A program made the position numbers and the translations under genes. Below are positions 15,303 through 25,207 of a stretch of 33,532 nt of DNA, one piece after another. The stretch lies in the NCBI GenBank assembly GCA_903970305.1, contig CAJCID010000290.1, positions 1-33,532 of the forward strand, given 5' to 3'. The stretch's first letter is position 1; every line of letters begins with the position of its first letter. This DNA comes from Rhodospirillales bacterium. GTDB lineage: Bacteria; Pseudomonadota; Gammaproteobacteria; Burkholderiales; Burkholderiaceae_D. The notes under the pieces were generated by a model, which was given only the letters and a program-made list of their open reading frames with translations, did no database searches and was not told where the DNA came from.

Positions 15303-15632
15303 GTGATTGGAACTGCCCCGATCAAACCGGAAACGGAGTGGGCTCTTTTCAACTTTTCGCGAGATCCAGGGGTCGCGGGACGTTTCGCGGGTGCGTGTCG
15401 CCGCCTGAGGCGCGAGGCGATCAGTGACTTGCAGGATGTCGACATCTGTCAAATCACTCCATCAGTCCTGGAAGAGGTTATTGCGCTGCTTGAGACCTAT
15501 CCGCTGCGGGCGATGGATGGTCTCCATGTTGGTTGCGCACAGGTCGTCGCCCCGGAGATTTTCGTTTCTGCAGACCACCGCCAACTGGCTGCGGCGAGAA
15601 AGGTCGGATTGAAGGTCGTAGACGTTTCCTGA
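15303..15632 (+). pseudogene. VapC/PIN-domain toxin remnant, N-terminus missing
   Basis: About 110 codons give a good C-terminal PIN half: DLQDVDICQITPSVLEEVIA, then YPLRAMDGLHVGCAQVVAP with the conserved Asp, and FVSADHRQLAAARKVGLKVVDV. The N-terminal strand with the first catalytic Asp (normally (V/L)DTS) is not found in any frame between the regulator stop at 15253 and here; the residues before TEWALFNF do not fit. No antitoxin gene lies upstream. It is therefore a truncated and probably dead toxin gene placed directly behind the regulator gene. A GTG at 15303 could still start translation. Confidence 0.65.
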
Positions 15633-15830
15633 CAAAATGACGCTTTGCGCATGCCTGGATTTCGAGATGCGATACAGAAACCGCTCGATGACCTCATGCT
15701 GGAGCGCCTGCTGAAAACTCGTTCCCCTTCATTGCGATGGGTTACGCAGCCTTGCAAGTATGGAAGCAACTGGGCTGGTCACACTATGCTCTGCGGCAAG
15801 ATCCCCGCCGACGTCGATGCGCAGGCCCCT

Positions 15831-16658
15831 TTAGACCCGGCGGTCGGTCACGAACATCTTGCCCGGTTGATGAGTGATGCACAGCGGAATCGGGCTTTGG
15901 GTCACGATCGCCTGGGGCGTGACGCCGCAGGCCCAGAACACCGGTACTTCGCCGGCGTGTATGCGGACCGGATCCCCATAGTCTGGCCGGGCGATGTCGG
16001 TTATGCCCAACAATTCCGGATGTCCGATATGCACAGGAGCACCGTGGGCGTTCGGAAAGCGCGCTGAGATCTCGACAGCAAGGGCCACTTGTGCGCTTGG
16101 GATCGGACGCATGCTGACCACGAGTGGTCCCGCAAAACGCCCGGCTGCTCTGCACGGGACATTGGTACGGTACATCGCGACGTTCAGATTCTCCTCGATA
16201 TGCCGCAGCCTGATGCCCGCTTCGATCAACGCGGCTTCGAAAGAGAAGCTGCAGCCGATCAAGAAGGTGACGAAATCTTCCTGCCAAAGACCTGCGATCG
16301 AGGCGGGCTCTTCGGCAAGGCGGCCGCTACGATAGAGCCGGTAGCCGGGCAGGTCGGTGCGGATGTCGGCATCGGGCGCCACGCTTGGCGCGACAACGCC
16401 CGGCTCGAGGACATCGACCAAGGGACAGGGCTTGGGATTACGTTGACAAAAGAGCAGGAATTCAAAGGCGAATTCGCGGGGTAGGATGACGAGATTGGCC
16501 TGCAGATACCCGGGCGCAACACCCGCCGTGGGTCCGTTCCAGAGGTCACTGCGGCAGAGGGCGCGAATCTCCGCGCCGGTCTGCGTGGCAGCCGTCCCTA
16601 AGGGATCTGTGAAGGAATCCGCGAAGGGATCTGTGATGCGATCTGTGAGCTGCCTCAT
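15831..16658 (-). CDS. DUF1445/YcsI-family hydro-lyase, D-glutamate cyclase-like
   Basis: A 275-residue protein of the family annotated as putative hydro-lyase and classed with mitochondrial D-glutamate cyclase, which makes 5-oxo-D-proline from D-glutamate by loss of water. Family marks are [57 protein letters not shown], and the C-terminal [11 protein letters not shown]. The ATG overlaps the livF stop by four bases (ATGA), so it belongs to the liv operon. In B. subtilis the homologue ycsI lies among 5-oxoprolinase genes, and here a fused oxoprolinase is divergent from the same operon. The first 20 residues ([12 protein letters not shown]) come from a small DNA repeat at about 16600-16650 and may be a variable tail. 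Confidence 0.86.
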   Translation of the reverse strand: MRQLTDRITDPFADSFTDPLGTAATQTGAEIRALCRSDLWNGPTAGVAPGYLQANLVILPREFAFEFLLFCQRNPKPCPLVDVLEPGVVAPSVAPDADIRTDLPGYRLYRSGRLAEEPASIAGLWQEDFVTFLIGCSFSFEAALIEAGIRLRHIEENLNVAMYRTNVPCRAAGRFAGPLVVSMRPIPSAQVALAVEISARFPNAHGAPVHIGHPELLGITDIARPDYGDPVRIHAGEVPVFWACGVTPQAIVTQSPIPLCITHQPGKMFVTDRRV

Positions 16659-17359
16659 AGTCCGAGATAGGCCTTTCTGACATCGTCCGAGGCGAGAAGC
16701 TCGCTGCCGCTGCCTTCGAGCACGATACGCCCGCTTTGGATCACATAGCCATGATCGGCGATCGCGAGCGCCTTGTGCAAATTCTGCTCCACCAGAAGGA
16801 TCGACACTCCCCTGGCATTGATCTCCTGGATCGTCTCCAAGACCTTGGTCACAAAGCGCGGCGCGATCCCCCAGGAGGGCTCGTCGAGCATCAGGAGTTT
16901 CGGCCGAGCCATCAAGCCGCGGCCGATCGCGAGCATCTGCTGCTCGCCCCCGCTCATGGTCCCGGCAAGCTGTGTGCGTCGCTCTCTGAGGATCGGAAAC
17001 CAGGTGAAGACCTGCTCGAGACTGGCCGCGATCTCGTCCGGATCCTGGCGGCTGTAGGCTCCCAACTGCAGATTGCGCAAGACCGAGAGCCGCGCAAAGA
17101 GCCGCCGGCCCTCCGGCACCAGACTGAGCCCGAGATTGACCCGCTCGTGGGCCGGCACCTCGTTGATCGAGGCCCCGCCCAAGCGGATCTCGCCCGCGTC
17201 GGTCGCGTTCAGACCAGCGATTGCCCTGAGCGTCGTCGATTTGCCGTTGCCGTTGCCTCCGACGAGTGCGACGATCTTCCCCTCGGGCACGTCCAGGTCG
17301 ACCGCGAGGACCGCCGGGACCCCGCCGTAGCTCACCTTCAGATCGCGTACTTCGAGCAT
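16655..17359 (-). CDS. livF: Branched-chain amino-acid-type ABC transporter ATPase LivF
   Basis: One of the two cytoplasmic ATPases of a HAAT-type importer; 234 residues, normal length. Walker A is GGNGNGKST (residues 34-42), then [18 protein letters not shown] typical of LivF, signature MSGGEQQML, Walker [14 protein letters not shown], and the H-loop region LLVEQN. The frame is open to 17440, but that part overlaps livG; ATG 17359 begins the family N-terminus [13 protein letters not shown] and lies one base after the livG stop. Substitution of the usual DEPSLGLAP by DEPSWGIAP is mild. The next gene (DUF1445) overlaps by four bases. Confidence 0.95.
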   Translation of the reverse strand: MLEVRDLKVSYGGVPAVLAVDLDVPEGKIVALVGGNGNGKSTTLRAIAGLNATDAGEIRLGGASINEVPAHERVNLGLSLVPEGRRLFARLSVLRNLQLGAYSRQDPDEIAASLEQVFTWFPILRERRTQLAGTMSGGEQQMLAIGRGLMARPKLLMLDEPSWGIAPRFVTKVLETIQEINARGVSILLVEQNLHKALAIADHGYVIQSGRIVLEGSGSELLASDDVRKAYLGL

Positions 17360-17360
17360 C

Positions 17361-18071
17361 CTAGGCTCCGAGGTAGGCCGCGATGACCTGGGGATCGTTG
17401 GCGATCGCTTCGGGACTGCCTTCAGCAAGCTTTCTGCCATAGTCGAGTACGACGATCCGGTTGGCGATCGGCATGATGCCCTCGAGGACGTGTTCGACGA
17501 CGAGGCAGGCGATGCCCGCGTCGCGGATTTTCTGGACCACCTCGGCCGCCCGTTGCACCTCCGTCGGGTTCAGACCGGCCATGACCTCGTCTAAGAGCAG
17601 GAGGAGCGGCTCTAATGCGAGCGCGCGCGCGACCGCAAGCCGGCGCTGCTCGCTCGTCGTCAAGCTCGCAGCCGGCGTGTCGCCCAGATGGGCGAGACCC
17701 GTAAAATCGAGCCAATGGCGCGCGCGCTGCCTTGCCAGGGCCAGTCGATGGGTCTTCAGAAGAGCCGCCACCATGACGTTCTCAAGTGCTGTCATGCTCG
17801 TAAAGGTGCGGGCAATCTGGAAGGTGCGCGCCACGCCAAGTGCGGCGCAGCGCTCCGGAGGAAGGCCCGCAAGCGCCTTCTCGCCAAGCCAGATCGCCCC
17901 CGAACTCGGCGCCGTATACCCGGCAATACAGTTGAAAAGCGTCGTCTTGCCCGCCCCATTGGGCCCGATCAAGCCGACGATCTCGCCCGCCTCCACCGCA
18001 AAGGAGATGTCTTCATTGGCGACGAGTCCGCCGTAATGTTTGGAGACCTGCTCCAAGCGCAGGAGGCTCAC
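17361..18071 (-). CDS. livG: Branched-chain amino-acid-type ABC transporter ATPase LivG
   Basis: Second ATPase of the importer; 236 residues. Walker A is GPNGAGKTT (about 36-44), Walker B LLLLLDEVMAGLNPTE, and the H-loop VVEHVLEGIM has His followed by Val as in LivG proteins. The ABC signature reads LTTSEQRRLAVARAL: the canonical SGG is replaced, though LivG proteins often carry variants here. The start is GTG at 18071, overlapping the livM stop by four bases (GTGA), which indicates translational coupling. It pairs with LivF on the inner membrane face to drive import. Confidence 0.94.
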   Translation of the reverse strand: MSLLRLEQVSKHYGGLVANEDISFAVEAGEIVGLIGPNGAGKTTLFNCIAGYTAPSSGAIWLGEKALAGLPPERCAALGVARTFQIARTFTSMTALENVMVAALLKTHRLALARQRARHWLDFTGLAHLGDTPAASLTTSEQRRLAVARALALEPLLLLLDEVMAGLNPTEVQRAAEVVQKIRDAGIACLVVEHVLEGIMPIANRIVVLDYGRKLAEGSPEAIANDPQVIAAYLGA

Positions 18072-19090
18072 GGCCGCGCCTTGCCAAAGAGGGATCTCTT
18101 CGAGCGCAACCAGCCGAGCACGCCCTGTGGATAGTAGACCGCGATGACGACAATCAAGAGCGCATAGACGATCAGATCGCTACCCCGACCGGAACCTCCA
18201 AAGAGCGTGCGGGTGGTCCGCTCGATCACGGTCAAGACCCCGGCGCCCACGACCGGGCCGAAGAGCGTGCCCACGCCGCCCAGGATGGCCGACAGCGCGA
18301 TCTTGATCGACAGGCCCGTCGAGAGCACCGAGGCCGGGTCGATATAAAGCTCCTTTTGCGCGTAGAGGCTGCCGCCCATGCCGGTCAGGAAGCTGCTGAC
18401 GGCAAGCGCGAGCTGTTTGTAGCGGGACAGACTGACCCCCACGCTCTGTGCGGCATCGGGCTCGTCCTTGATCGCGCGAAAGTAGTAGCCCAGATAGCTC
18501 TCCTCGATGGCCCAGTTGACCGCCAGTGAGAGCACCAGAAGACCGAGCGCGAGATAGTAGTAGGGCAGCTTGGAGGCGAAGATCATCACCTTCCAGCCGT
18601 CTTCGTCCATCGGCAGCGTAAGCCCGACCGCGGCTCCGGCGAACTCCCAGTTATTAAAAAGGATCTGGGTGATTTCGGCGACGGCGATCGTGGCCATGGC
18701 AAAGTAGTGCCCGCGCAGCCGAAAGCACGACCAGCCCACCGGCAGGCTCGCCGCCATCGCGACGAAGCCCCCAAGAAGCATGCCCAACCAGGGATTCACG
18801 CCATAGCGCGTGAAGGCCAGCGTCGAGGTGTAGGCACCGATCCCGTAGAAGGCCGCATGTCCGAGCGAGATCTGGCCGGCATAGCCCCCGATGATGTTCC
18901 AGGCCACGCCCAGTTGGGCGGCCATCAGCGCCAAGATCAACACGTTCTGATAACTCGGGCTTGAGATGAGTAGCGGCAGCACGATGAAAACCGCCAGTGC
19001 GAGAAGCGCAAGAATCGCACGGCGCCCCATCGCGCGCCGGGGCAGGGCGGGCGCGCCTTCGGCGAGGAGGGCCTTCGGCGCGGATTCCAT
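18068..19090 (-). CDS. livM: Branched-chain amino-acid-type ABC transporter permease LivM
   Basis: Inner-membrane permease, 340 residues with about 8-10 hydrophobic segments beginning at residue 24 (AILALLALAVFIVLPLLI). The LivM family marks are present: WNIIGGYAGQISLGHAAFYGIGAYTS near the start, RLRGHYFAMATIAVAEI, the cytoplasmic ATPase contact AIKDEPDAAQSVGVSLSRYK, and GGVGTLFGPVVGAG near the end. Its ATG overlaps the last base of the livH stop (TGATG). The N-terminal 20 residues are soluble and unremarkable. Confidence 0.94.
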   Translation of the reverse strand: MESAPKALLAEGAPALPRRAMGRRAILALLALAVFIVLPLLISSPSYQNVLILALMAAQLGVAWNIIGGYAGQISLGHAAFYGIGAYTSTLAFTRYGVNPWLGMLLGGFVAMAASLPVGWSCFRLRGHYFAMATIAVAEITQILFNNWEFAGAAVGLTLPMDEDGWKVMIFASKLPYYYLALGLLVLSLAVNWAIEESYLGYYFRAIKDEPDAAQSVGVSLSRYKQLALAVSSFLTGMGGSLYAQKELYIDPASVLSTGLSIKIALSAILGGVGTLFGPVVGAGVLTVIERTTRTLFGGSGRGSDLIVYALLIVVIAVYYPQGVLGWLRSKRSLFGKARP

Positions 19091-19962
19091 CAGGCCTTGC
19101 CCAAAAGGCCCCGCGGCCGGAACATCAAGACCAAGAGAAAAAGACCCAAGACGATGGCCATCTTGTATTGCGGCCCGACGAGAAGTCCCCCCATGACCTC
19201 GACCACGCCAACGAGGATCCCCGCCCAGAAGGCCCCAGCGACGCTGCCAAAGCCGCCGAGGTTCACGACCACGAAGGCGATCAGGATGAAATTCGCGCCC
19301 ACCTCCGGAAAGATCGGAAAGAAGGTCGACAACAGTCCACCCGCGACCCCCGCGCAGGCGGCACCCAAGCCCCAGGCCAGCATGAACATCTTCTCCGAAT
19401 TGATGCCCATAAGGCGCGCGGCCTCGCGATCAGCAGCTGTTGCCTCGAGCGCGATGCCGGTGCGCGTGCGCGTCAGAAAAAAGTAGACGGCCCCTGTCAC
19501 CACCACTGCACCGGCCGCGGCCGAGAGTTCAGGCAGCCCGAACTGGATGCCGCCCAAGCCCACGTGACCTGAGACGAGGCTCTTGGAGATCATGCGGAAG
19601 TCAGGCTTCCAGAGAAACTGCGCAATGCCGCGAAACAGGATCATGAGCCCGAAGGTCGTGAAGATCTGCGAGAGCATCGTGGCATCGCGGATCCTCTTGA
19701 TGACGAGCTTGTAGAGGAGAGCCCCAAGCGCAAAAAGCATGAGTGCCGTCAAGGGCAGGCTAAAGAGGGGATCAAGGGCAAAGAGCGCAAACAGCCAGAA
19801 ACTCGAGTACATCCCGAGCATCAGGAATTCGCCATGCGAGAAGTTGACGATGTCCATGACGCCAAAGATGATGGTGAGCCCGATTGCGACCAAGGCATAC
19901 ACGAGGCCGATCAAAACGCCCGAGACCAAGGCCTGCACGAGGATCTCAACGCTCAAGCCCAT
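19090..19962 (-). CDS. livH: Branched-chain amino-acid-type ABC transporter permease LivH
   Basis: Partner permease of LivM; about 290 residues from ATG 19962, hydrophobic throughout. Family marks: VSGVLIGLVYALVAIGLTI, FGVMDIVNFSHGEFLMLGMY, the ATPase contact EATAADREAARLMGINSEK, NLGGFGSVAGAFWAGILVG and the C-terminal MFRPRGLLGK. The frame extends to 20034, but the extra residues come from a small repeat (GGCGACTGTTGCGACTGTGGCG, bases about 19989-20010) and precede the natural family start. GGGAG touches ATG 19962 directly, so a TTG six bases downstream is another possible start. Confidence 0.92.
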   Translation of the reverse strand: MGLSVEILVQALVSGVLIGLVYALVAIGLTIIFGVMDIVNFSHGEFLMLGMYSSFWLFALFALDPLFSLPLTALMLFALGALLYKLVIKRIRDATMLSQIFTTFGLMILFRGIAQFLWKPDFRMISKSLVSGHVGLGGIQFGLPELSAAAGAVVVTGAVYFFLTRTRTGIALEATAADREAARLMGINSEKMFMLAWGLGAACAGVAGGLLSTFFPIFPEVGANFILIAFVVVNLGGFGSVAGAFWAGILVGVVEVMGGLLVGPQYKMAIVLGLFLLVLMFRPRGLLGKA

Positions 19963-20070
19963 CTCCCGAAGTCGGGATGGACCCGCTGTGGCGACTGTTG
20001 CGACTGTGGCGCCCGGGCGCACGCACAGGGGCAAGAAGGAGGAGGGGAGTTCAAGCGAGTGGCCCCGCGA

Positions 20071-21339
20071 CTACTTGCGCTGATCCCATTTGGGCATCGG
20101 CCAGACGACATCGTGCGCGGCGAGTTCGAACGGCCATACGGTCGTGTACTTGCCACCGATGATCTGCACGAGGATTCCAGAACCCAGCTCGTTTTGACCC
20201 GTGGCATCGAACTTCACACCCTTCCAGGGCATGATGAGCTTCTCGCCTGCAATATTGGTCTCCGCGAGCGCCTTGCGGATCGCTTCGGGATCGGTCGAGC
20301 CCGCGCGGCCCAAGGCGTCGGCGAGCACCATCATGCCCGTGAACGAGCGCGCCGAATTCCCCGTGAAGTTCGCCTTGTAGCGGGAGAAGTAGAGATCGTT
20401 GACCTGTTTGATGAGGGGATTGCGCGCGGCCAGGTCGAGCGACCAGACCTCGCGGCTGATCACATAGTCGGCGTCCTTGCCCAGCGTACGGATGAATTCG
20501 GTGTCGGAGAATCCGGCATCGTTGGCCAGGATCATGTCGGGTGTCACGCCCAGCTCCTTATAGGAACGCATCGACAAGAGCGCGTCCCCGAGGTAGGACG
20601 ACTGCATGATGACCTGGGGTTTGGCGGCCTTTAGGGTCTGGATCTCTGAGGTCAACTGGGTGCTGTTGGCCGGATAGTTCACCGATGCGACGAGCTTGTA
20701 GCCTTGCTCGTCGGCGAGCCTGGTCTCAAGCTTGGTCGTCTCGGTCCCCCAAAGCGTATTCTCGTTAAAGAGCCCGAGCTCTTTCACCTCGATGCCCTTC
20801 TTGGCTTTGAGCTCCTTTAAGAACTCGAAAAAATTAGCCACGAAGAGATTGTCGTGCGGGGTCGTGCGAAAGAACCATTTGAACTTGCGCTCGGTCAGAC
20901 TCGCCGAGGACGATTCGGGATTGACAAAGGGGATCTTGTAGCGCTCGGCGATCGCGCTCGCCGTCGCGGTGACGTTGCTGTTGTAACAGCCGATCAGGGC
21001 GACGACCTTCTCGTCGGTGATGAGGCGCTCGGCCTCGGAGGCGCCGATCTGTGGATTGCTCTGATGGTCCGCAAAGACGAGCTTGATCTTGGCGCCTTTC
21101 TGGCTCGCGATGCCGCCACCGGCTGAGCCTGGCAGCCCGGGAATGTCTTTCGCCCCATTGTTGATGATGTCGACCGCGAGTTCGAGAGCTTGCTTGAGTT
21201 CCGCGCCGGTGGATGCCGCGGGGCCCGTCAACGGATAGATGGCACCGATGCGGATCTCCTGCTGGGCAAGACCCGCTGTGCTCGCTCCAAGGAGCATTGC
21301 GCCAAACAGCCAGCCAGAGAGTAATCTTTTCAGTTTCAT
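20071..21339 (-). CDS. Periplasmic substrate-binding protein of Liv-type ABC importer
   Basis: Captures the substrate in the periplasm and delivers it to LivHM. Of 422 residues, 1-25 are a signal peptide (LFGAMLLGASTAGLA, cleavage before QQ). The Peripla_BP_6 fold follows: EIRIGAIYPLTGPAASTG, LVFADHQSNPQIGASEAERLI, VVALIGCYNSNVTATASAIAE, IPFVNPESSSASLTER, then the second lobe with SYLGDALLSMRSYKELG and ARSFTGMMVLADAL. It is first in the operon, with GGAGAA before ATG 21339. Substrate is not readable from sequence; members bind branched-chain amino acids, amides, urea, aromatic acids and others. The divergent oxoprolinase suggests a lactam or pyroglutamate-like compound. Confidence 0.93.
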   Translation of the reverse strand: MKLKRLLSGWLFGAMLLGASTAGLAQQEIRIGAIYPLTGPAASTGAELKQALELAVDIINNGAKDIPGLPGSAGGGIASQKGAKIKLVFADHQSNPQIGASEAERLITDEKVVALIGCYNSNVTATASAIAERYKIPFVNPESSSASLTERKFKWFFRTTPHDNLFVANFFEFLKELKAKKGIEVKELGLFNENTLWGTETTKLETRLADEQGYKLVASVNYPANSTQLTSEIQTLKAAKPQVIMQSSYLGDALLSMRSYKELGVTPDMILANDAGFSDTEFIRTLGKDADYVISREVWSLDLAARNPLIKQVNDLYFSRYKANFTGNSARSFTGMMVLADALGRAGSTDPEAIRKALAETNIAGEKLIMPWKGVKFDATGQNELGSGILVQIIGGKYTTVWPFELAAHDVVWPMPKWDQRK

Positions 21340-21436
21340 GCATTTCTCCTTGTCGAGCTCTGATGAACCCAGGCCACGGCAGACCGATCTCTACCCCCGA
21401 ATCGGGCCGCCACCTTCTGCGCTGCAAAAAAACTTC

Positions 21437-21465
21437 TTGAAGTGTAAAGAGCGTCCGATTAAAAT
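21437..21465 (+). promoter_or_regulatory. Sigma70-like promoter for the oxoprolinase gene
   Basis: TTGAAG (21437-21442) and TAAAAT (21460-21465) stand 17 bp apart, four and five matches to consensus. A start near 21472 would leave a leader of about 64 bases that begins with the palindromes at 21475-21501. Confidence 0.55.
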
Positions 21466-21470
21466 GTCAA
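21441..21470 (-). promoter_or_regulatory. Sigma70-like promoter for the liv operon
   Basis: On the minus strand a perfect TTGACA (21470-21465) is followed after 18 bp by TACACT (21446-21441). It overlaps the plus-strand promoter almost fully, so the two polymerases would compete. The start would lie about 95 bases before the binding-protein gene. Confidence 0.55.
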
Positions 21471-21474
21471 CACT

Positions 21475-21501
21475 TTATCGATAATTTGTAAACAACAAAT
21501 T
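21475..21501. promoter_or_regulatory. Paired palindromes, operator candidate for liv / oxoprolinase
   Basis: TTATCGATAA (21475-21484) is a perfect 10-bp palindrome and AATTTGT-AAACA-ACAAATT (21483-21501) is a perfect 7+5+7 inverted repeat; they share two bases. Relative to the promoters they sit just after the oxoprolinase start site and just upstream of the liv -35 box, so one regulator could repress one side and activate the other. No regulator gene is adjacent. Confidence 0.5.
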
Positions 21502-21535
21502 CCCGAGGGGCCACGCAACCGATGCGAGAGAAGCT

Positions 21536-24500
21536 ATGAGTCGTCAAGACCAACCGGCAGGTGCTCTACCGTGGCAGTTCTGGATCGACAGAGGGGGCAC
21601 CTTCACGGACATCGTCGGGCGCACCCCCGCTGGGGGCATTGTCACCCACAAGCTGCTCTCGGAGAATCCGGAACAGTACCGCGATGCGGCGGTCGCCGGA
21701 ATCCGCCACCTGCTCGGGCTCGCCCCGGGTGAGCCGATCCCTGCCGGCTTGATCGAAGCGGTCAAGATGGGCACGACCGTTGCCACCAATGCGCTCTTGG
21801 AGCGCAAGGGTGAACCGACGGTGCTCGCCATTACGCGCGGCTTTCGCGACGCGCTGCGCATCGCCTACCAGAACCGGCCCAAGCTCTTCGAACGCCAGAT
21901 CGTGCTCCCCGAACTGCTCTACGGCGCCGTCGTCGAGATCGACGAGCGCGTCTCGGCCACTGGCGAAAAGCTGGTCCCGCTTGACCTCGAGGCGGCCCGC
22001 AAGGCACTCGCCCCCCTGCGCGCAGCCGGATTTCGCTCCTTGGCGATCGTGCTCCTGCATGGCTATCGCTATCACGCCCACGAGGCGGCCCTGGCGGAAC
22101 TCGGCCGCGAACTCGGCTTCACCCAGATCTCGGTGTCGCATCGGGTCAGCCCGCTCATGAAACTCGTCTCGCGCGGCGACACAACGGTCGTGGACGCGTA
22201 TCTGTCGCCGATCCTAAAGCGCTATGTCGATCAGGTGGCAAGCGAGTTGGGGCCCGCCGAGAAAGGCTTCTCGCAGACGCGGCTCATGTTCATGCAGTCC
22301 TCGGGCGGCCTGACGGACGCGCAGAAGTTCCAGGGCAAGGACTCGATCCTCTCGGGACCTGCCGGCGGCATCGTCGGCATGGCACGTACCAGTGAGCTGG
22401 CCGGATTCAAGAAGGTGATCGGCTTCGACATGGGGGGCACCTCGACGGACGTGTCGCACTACGCGGGGGCATTCGAGCGGGTCTTTGAGACCCAGGTCGC
22501 GGGCGTGCGCATGCGCGCGCCAATGATGAGCATTCACACGGTCGCAGCCGGCGGCGGCTCGATCCTGCACTTCGACGGCGCCCGCTTAAGGGTCGGGCCC
22601 GATTCGGCGGGTGCCAATCCGGGACCTGCGAGCTACCGGCGCGGGGGGCCCTTGGCAATCACGGACTGCAACGTGCTGCTCGGCAAGATCCAACCCGAAT
22701 ACTTTCCGAAGGTCTTCGGCCCCTCGGGCGATGAGCCGCTCGATGCGACGCGCGTCAAGGAACTGTTTGAGGCTCTGGTCTTGGAGATCCGCAAAGCGTT
22801 GAAACGCGATCTCTCGGCCGAAGAGCTGGCCGAGGGATTCATCGAGATCGCCGTCGGCAACATGGCAAACGCCATCAAGCAGATCTCGGTGCAACGTGGC
22901 CACGATGTCACCGAATACGTGTTGACCTCCTTTGGCGGTGCCGGCGGCCAGCACGCCTGCCTCGTCGCCGATGCGCTGGGCATGACGCGCGTCTTCGTGC
23001 ACCCGCTTGCAGGGGTCCTTTCAGCCTACGGGATGGGCTTGGCCGAGCAGAGCGCAATCCGCGAGCGCTCGCTCGAAGTCGAACTCTCCGAGGCGGCGCT
23101 CACGGTACTCGAGGAGGCGCTCGTTGAACTCGGAATCGAGGCGCGCCGCGAGCTCATCGAGCAGGGGGTCGCTTCGGACCATATCGAGCTGGAAGAGCGG
23201 GTGCAGCTGCGCTATGGCGGCACCGATACGGCTTTGTCGGTCGCCTCTGGCCCATGCGCTGCGATGATTGCGGAGTTCGAGACGCTCTACCGGCGCCGCT
23301 ATGCCTTTCTGATGCCCGGGCGCCCGCTCGTGATCGAGTCGATCGCCGTCGAGGCGAAGAGCTCCTGGTCGGGACTGTCGGACAAGCCCGAGCCGGTCGA
23401 CGCGCCCGCGGCGCCCTTGGCTGCCGCAGCGCGCGTCCCTCTCTTTGCCCAAGGCAAATGGCACGACGCGCCGCTTTATCGGCGCACCGACGCCCGCCCC
23501 GGGGATCGGATGCCAGGTCCTGCGATCATCGCCGAGGCCAATGCGACGACCATCGTCGAGCCGGGTTGGCAGGCCGAAGTCACGCCCTTGGATCACATGG
23601 TCCTCACGCGCGTCACACCCCGTCTTGCGGCGAGGTCTGTCGGGACCGAGGTCGATCCGGTCATGCTCGAGATCTTCAACAATCTGTTCATGTCGATCGC
23701 CGAGCAGATGGGCTTAAGGCTGCAGAACACGGCCCACTCGGTCAACATCAAGGAGCGGCTCGACTTCTCCTGCGCACTGTTCGACGCGCTGGGCAACCTC
23801 ATTGCGAATGCCCCGCACATGCCCGTGCATTTGGGCTCGATGGGGGAGAGCATCAAGACCGTGATCGAAGGGAACCGGGGCAAGATGGTCGCAGGCGACG
23901 TCTTTGTGCTGAACGATCCCTATCACGGCGGCACGCACCTGCCTGATGTCACCGTGGTGACTCCGGTTTTCGATGAAGGTGGCGAGGCGATATTGTTCTA
24001 TGTTGCCTCACGCGGCCACCACGCCGACATCGGCGGGATCACTCCAGGCTCGATGCCGTCCGACTCGACCGTTCTGGAAGAGGAGGGGGTTCTGATCGAC
24101 AACGTGAAGCTGGTCGACGGGCGCTCCGGCCTTTTCCTGGAAGAGGAGATGCGCAGCCTCCTCCTTGGCGCGCGCTATCCAGCCCGCAATCCCGAACAGA
24201 ACCTGGCCGATCTCAGGGCCCAGGTGGCCGCCAACCAGAAGGGCGTCGAAGAGCTCGCCCGCATGGTCGAGCATTTCGGGCTACCGGTGGTTCAGGCCTA
24301 TATGCAGCACGTGCAGGACAACGCCGAGGAAGCCGTGCGCCGCGTGATCACGGCGCTTGGCTCCGGACAGTTTGAGCTCCCTCTGGACAATGGCGCGGTC
24401 ATCAGGGTCAAGGTCGAGGTAGACCAGGAGCGCCGCGAGGCCCACGTGGACTTCACCGGCACCTCGGCCCAGCAGGAGAACAACTTCAATGCGCCCCAGG

Positions 24501-25207
24501 CGGTCTGCATGGCCGCCGTCCTCTACGTGTTTCGAACACTGGTCGACGACGACATTCCGTTAAATGCGGGTTGCCTAAAGCCGCTTCGGGTGCGCATCCC
24601 GGACGGCTCGATGCTCAAGCCGCGCTATCCGGCGGCCGTGGTATCGGGTAATGTCGAGACGTCGAGCTGCATCACCAATGCGCTCTATGGGGCGCTTGGC
24701 ATCATGGCCTCGGCCCAGTCGACCATGAACAATTTCACCTTCGGCAATGCACGCTACCAGTACTACGAGACGATCGCCGGCGGCTCGGGTGCAGGCCCAG
24801 GGTATGACGGGACCGATGTGGTGCAGACCAACATGACCAATTCGCGCCTGACCGATCCTGAGGTCCTCGAATTCCGCTATCCGGTTCGCCTGGAGAGTTT
24901 TGCGATCCGCAAGGGCTCGGCCGGCCCAGGTCAGTGGCATGGCGGCGAGGGCGCCGAGCGGCGCGTGCGCTTTCTTGAGCCCATGACCGTCTCGATCCTC
25001 TCGAACAATCGGCGCGTCGCCCCGTTCGGCCTAGAGGGTGGCGGCGAGGGGGCGCTCGGTCGCAATCTCCTCGTACGCGCCGATGGATCGGTCGAGACGA
25101 TCGCGCATGTCGGGCGCGCCCAGGTGGAGCCTGGTGATGTCGTCGTGATCGAGACCCCGGGAGGTGGAGGTTTCGGGCGGAGGAGCGAACCCGAGGAGGA
25201 GAGGTGA
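21536..25207 (+). CDS. Fused 5-oxoprolinase/hydantoinase (HyuA-HyuB)
   Basis: An ATP-dependent cytoplasmic amidohydrolase that opens 5-oxoproline (to glutamate) or a related lactam or hydantoin. The single chain of 1223 residues joins both subunits found separately in hydantoinase/acetophenone carboxylase-type enzymes, close in length to eukaryotic OPLAH. The N-domain begins [14 protein letters not shown] (DRGGTFTD at 18-25, phosphate binding) and includes [15 protein letters not shown]. The hydantoinase A core has [11 protein letters not shown] (from residue 299) and [13 protein letters not shown]. The HyuB half starts at about 705 ([21 protein letters not shown]) and includes [15 protein letters not shown] and [13 protein letters not shown] 21536 follows AGAGAAG. 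The stop overlaps the next gene. Exact substrate (5-oxoproline, hydantoin, N-methylhydantoin) is uncertain. Confidence 0.92.
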   Translation: MSRQDQPAGALPWQFWIDRGGTFTDIVGRTPAGGIVTHKLLSENPEQYRDAAVAGIRHLLGLAPGEPIPAGLIEAVKMGTTVATNALLERKGEPTVLAITRGFRDALRIAYQNRPKLFERQIVLPELLYGAVVEIDERVSATGEKLVPLDLEAARKALAPLRAAGFRSLAIVLLHGYRYHAHEAALAELGRELGFTQISVSHRVSPLMKLVSRGDTTVVDAYLSPILKRYVDQVASELGPAEKGFSQTRLMFMQSSGGLTDAQKFQGKDSILSGPAGGIVGMARTSELAGFKKVIGFDMGGTSTDVSHYAGAFERVFETQVAGVRMRAPMMSIHTVAAGGGSILHFDGARLRVGPDSAGANPGPASYRRGGPLAITDCNVLLGKIQPEYFPKVFGPSGDEPLDATRVKELFEALVLEIRKALKRDLSAEELAEGFIEIAVGNMANAIKQISVQRGHDVTEYVLTSFGGAGGQHACLVADALGMTRVFVHPLAGVLSAYGMGLAEQSAIRERSLEVELSEAALTVLEEALVELGIEARRELIEQGVASDHIELEERVQLRYGGTDTALSVASGPCAAMIAEFETLYRRRYAFLMPGRPLVIESIAVEAKSSWSGLSDKPEPVDAPAAPLAAAARVPLFAQGKWHDAPLYRRTDARPGDRMPGPAIIAEANATTIVEPGWQAEVTPLDHMVLTRVTPRLAARSVGTEVDPVMLEIFNNLFMSIAEQMGLRLQNTAHSVNIKERLDFSCALFDALGNLIANAPHMPVHLGSMGESIKTVIEGNRGKMVAGDVFVLNDPYHGGTHLPDVTVVTPVFDEGGEAILFYVASRGHHADIGGITPGSMPSDSTVLEEEGVLIDNVKLVDGRSGLFLEEEMRSLLLGARYPARNPEQNLADLRAQVAANQKGVEELARMVEHFGLPVVQAYMQHVQDNAEEAVRRVITALGSGQFELPLDNGAVIRVKVEVDQERREAHVDFTGTSAQQENNFNAPQAVCMAAVLYVFRTLVDDDIPLNAGCLKPLRVRIPDGSMLKPRYPAAVVSGNVETSSCITNALYGALGIMASAQSTMNNFTFGNARYQYYETIAGGSGAGPGYDGTDVVQTNMTNSRLTDPEVLEFRYPVRLESFAIRKGSAGPGQWHGGEGAERRVRFLEPMTVSILSNNRRVAPFGLEGGGEGALGRNLLVRADGSVETIAHVGRAQVEPGDVVVIETPGGGGFGRRSEPEEER

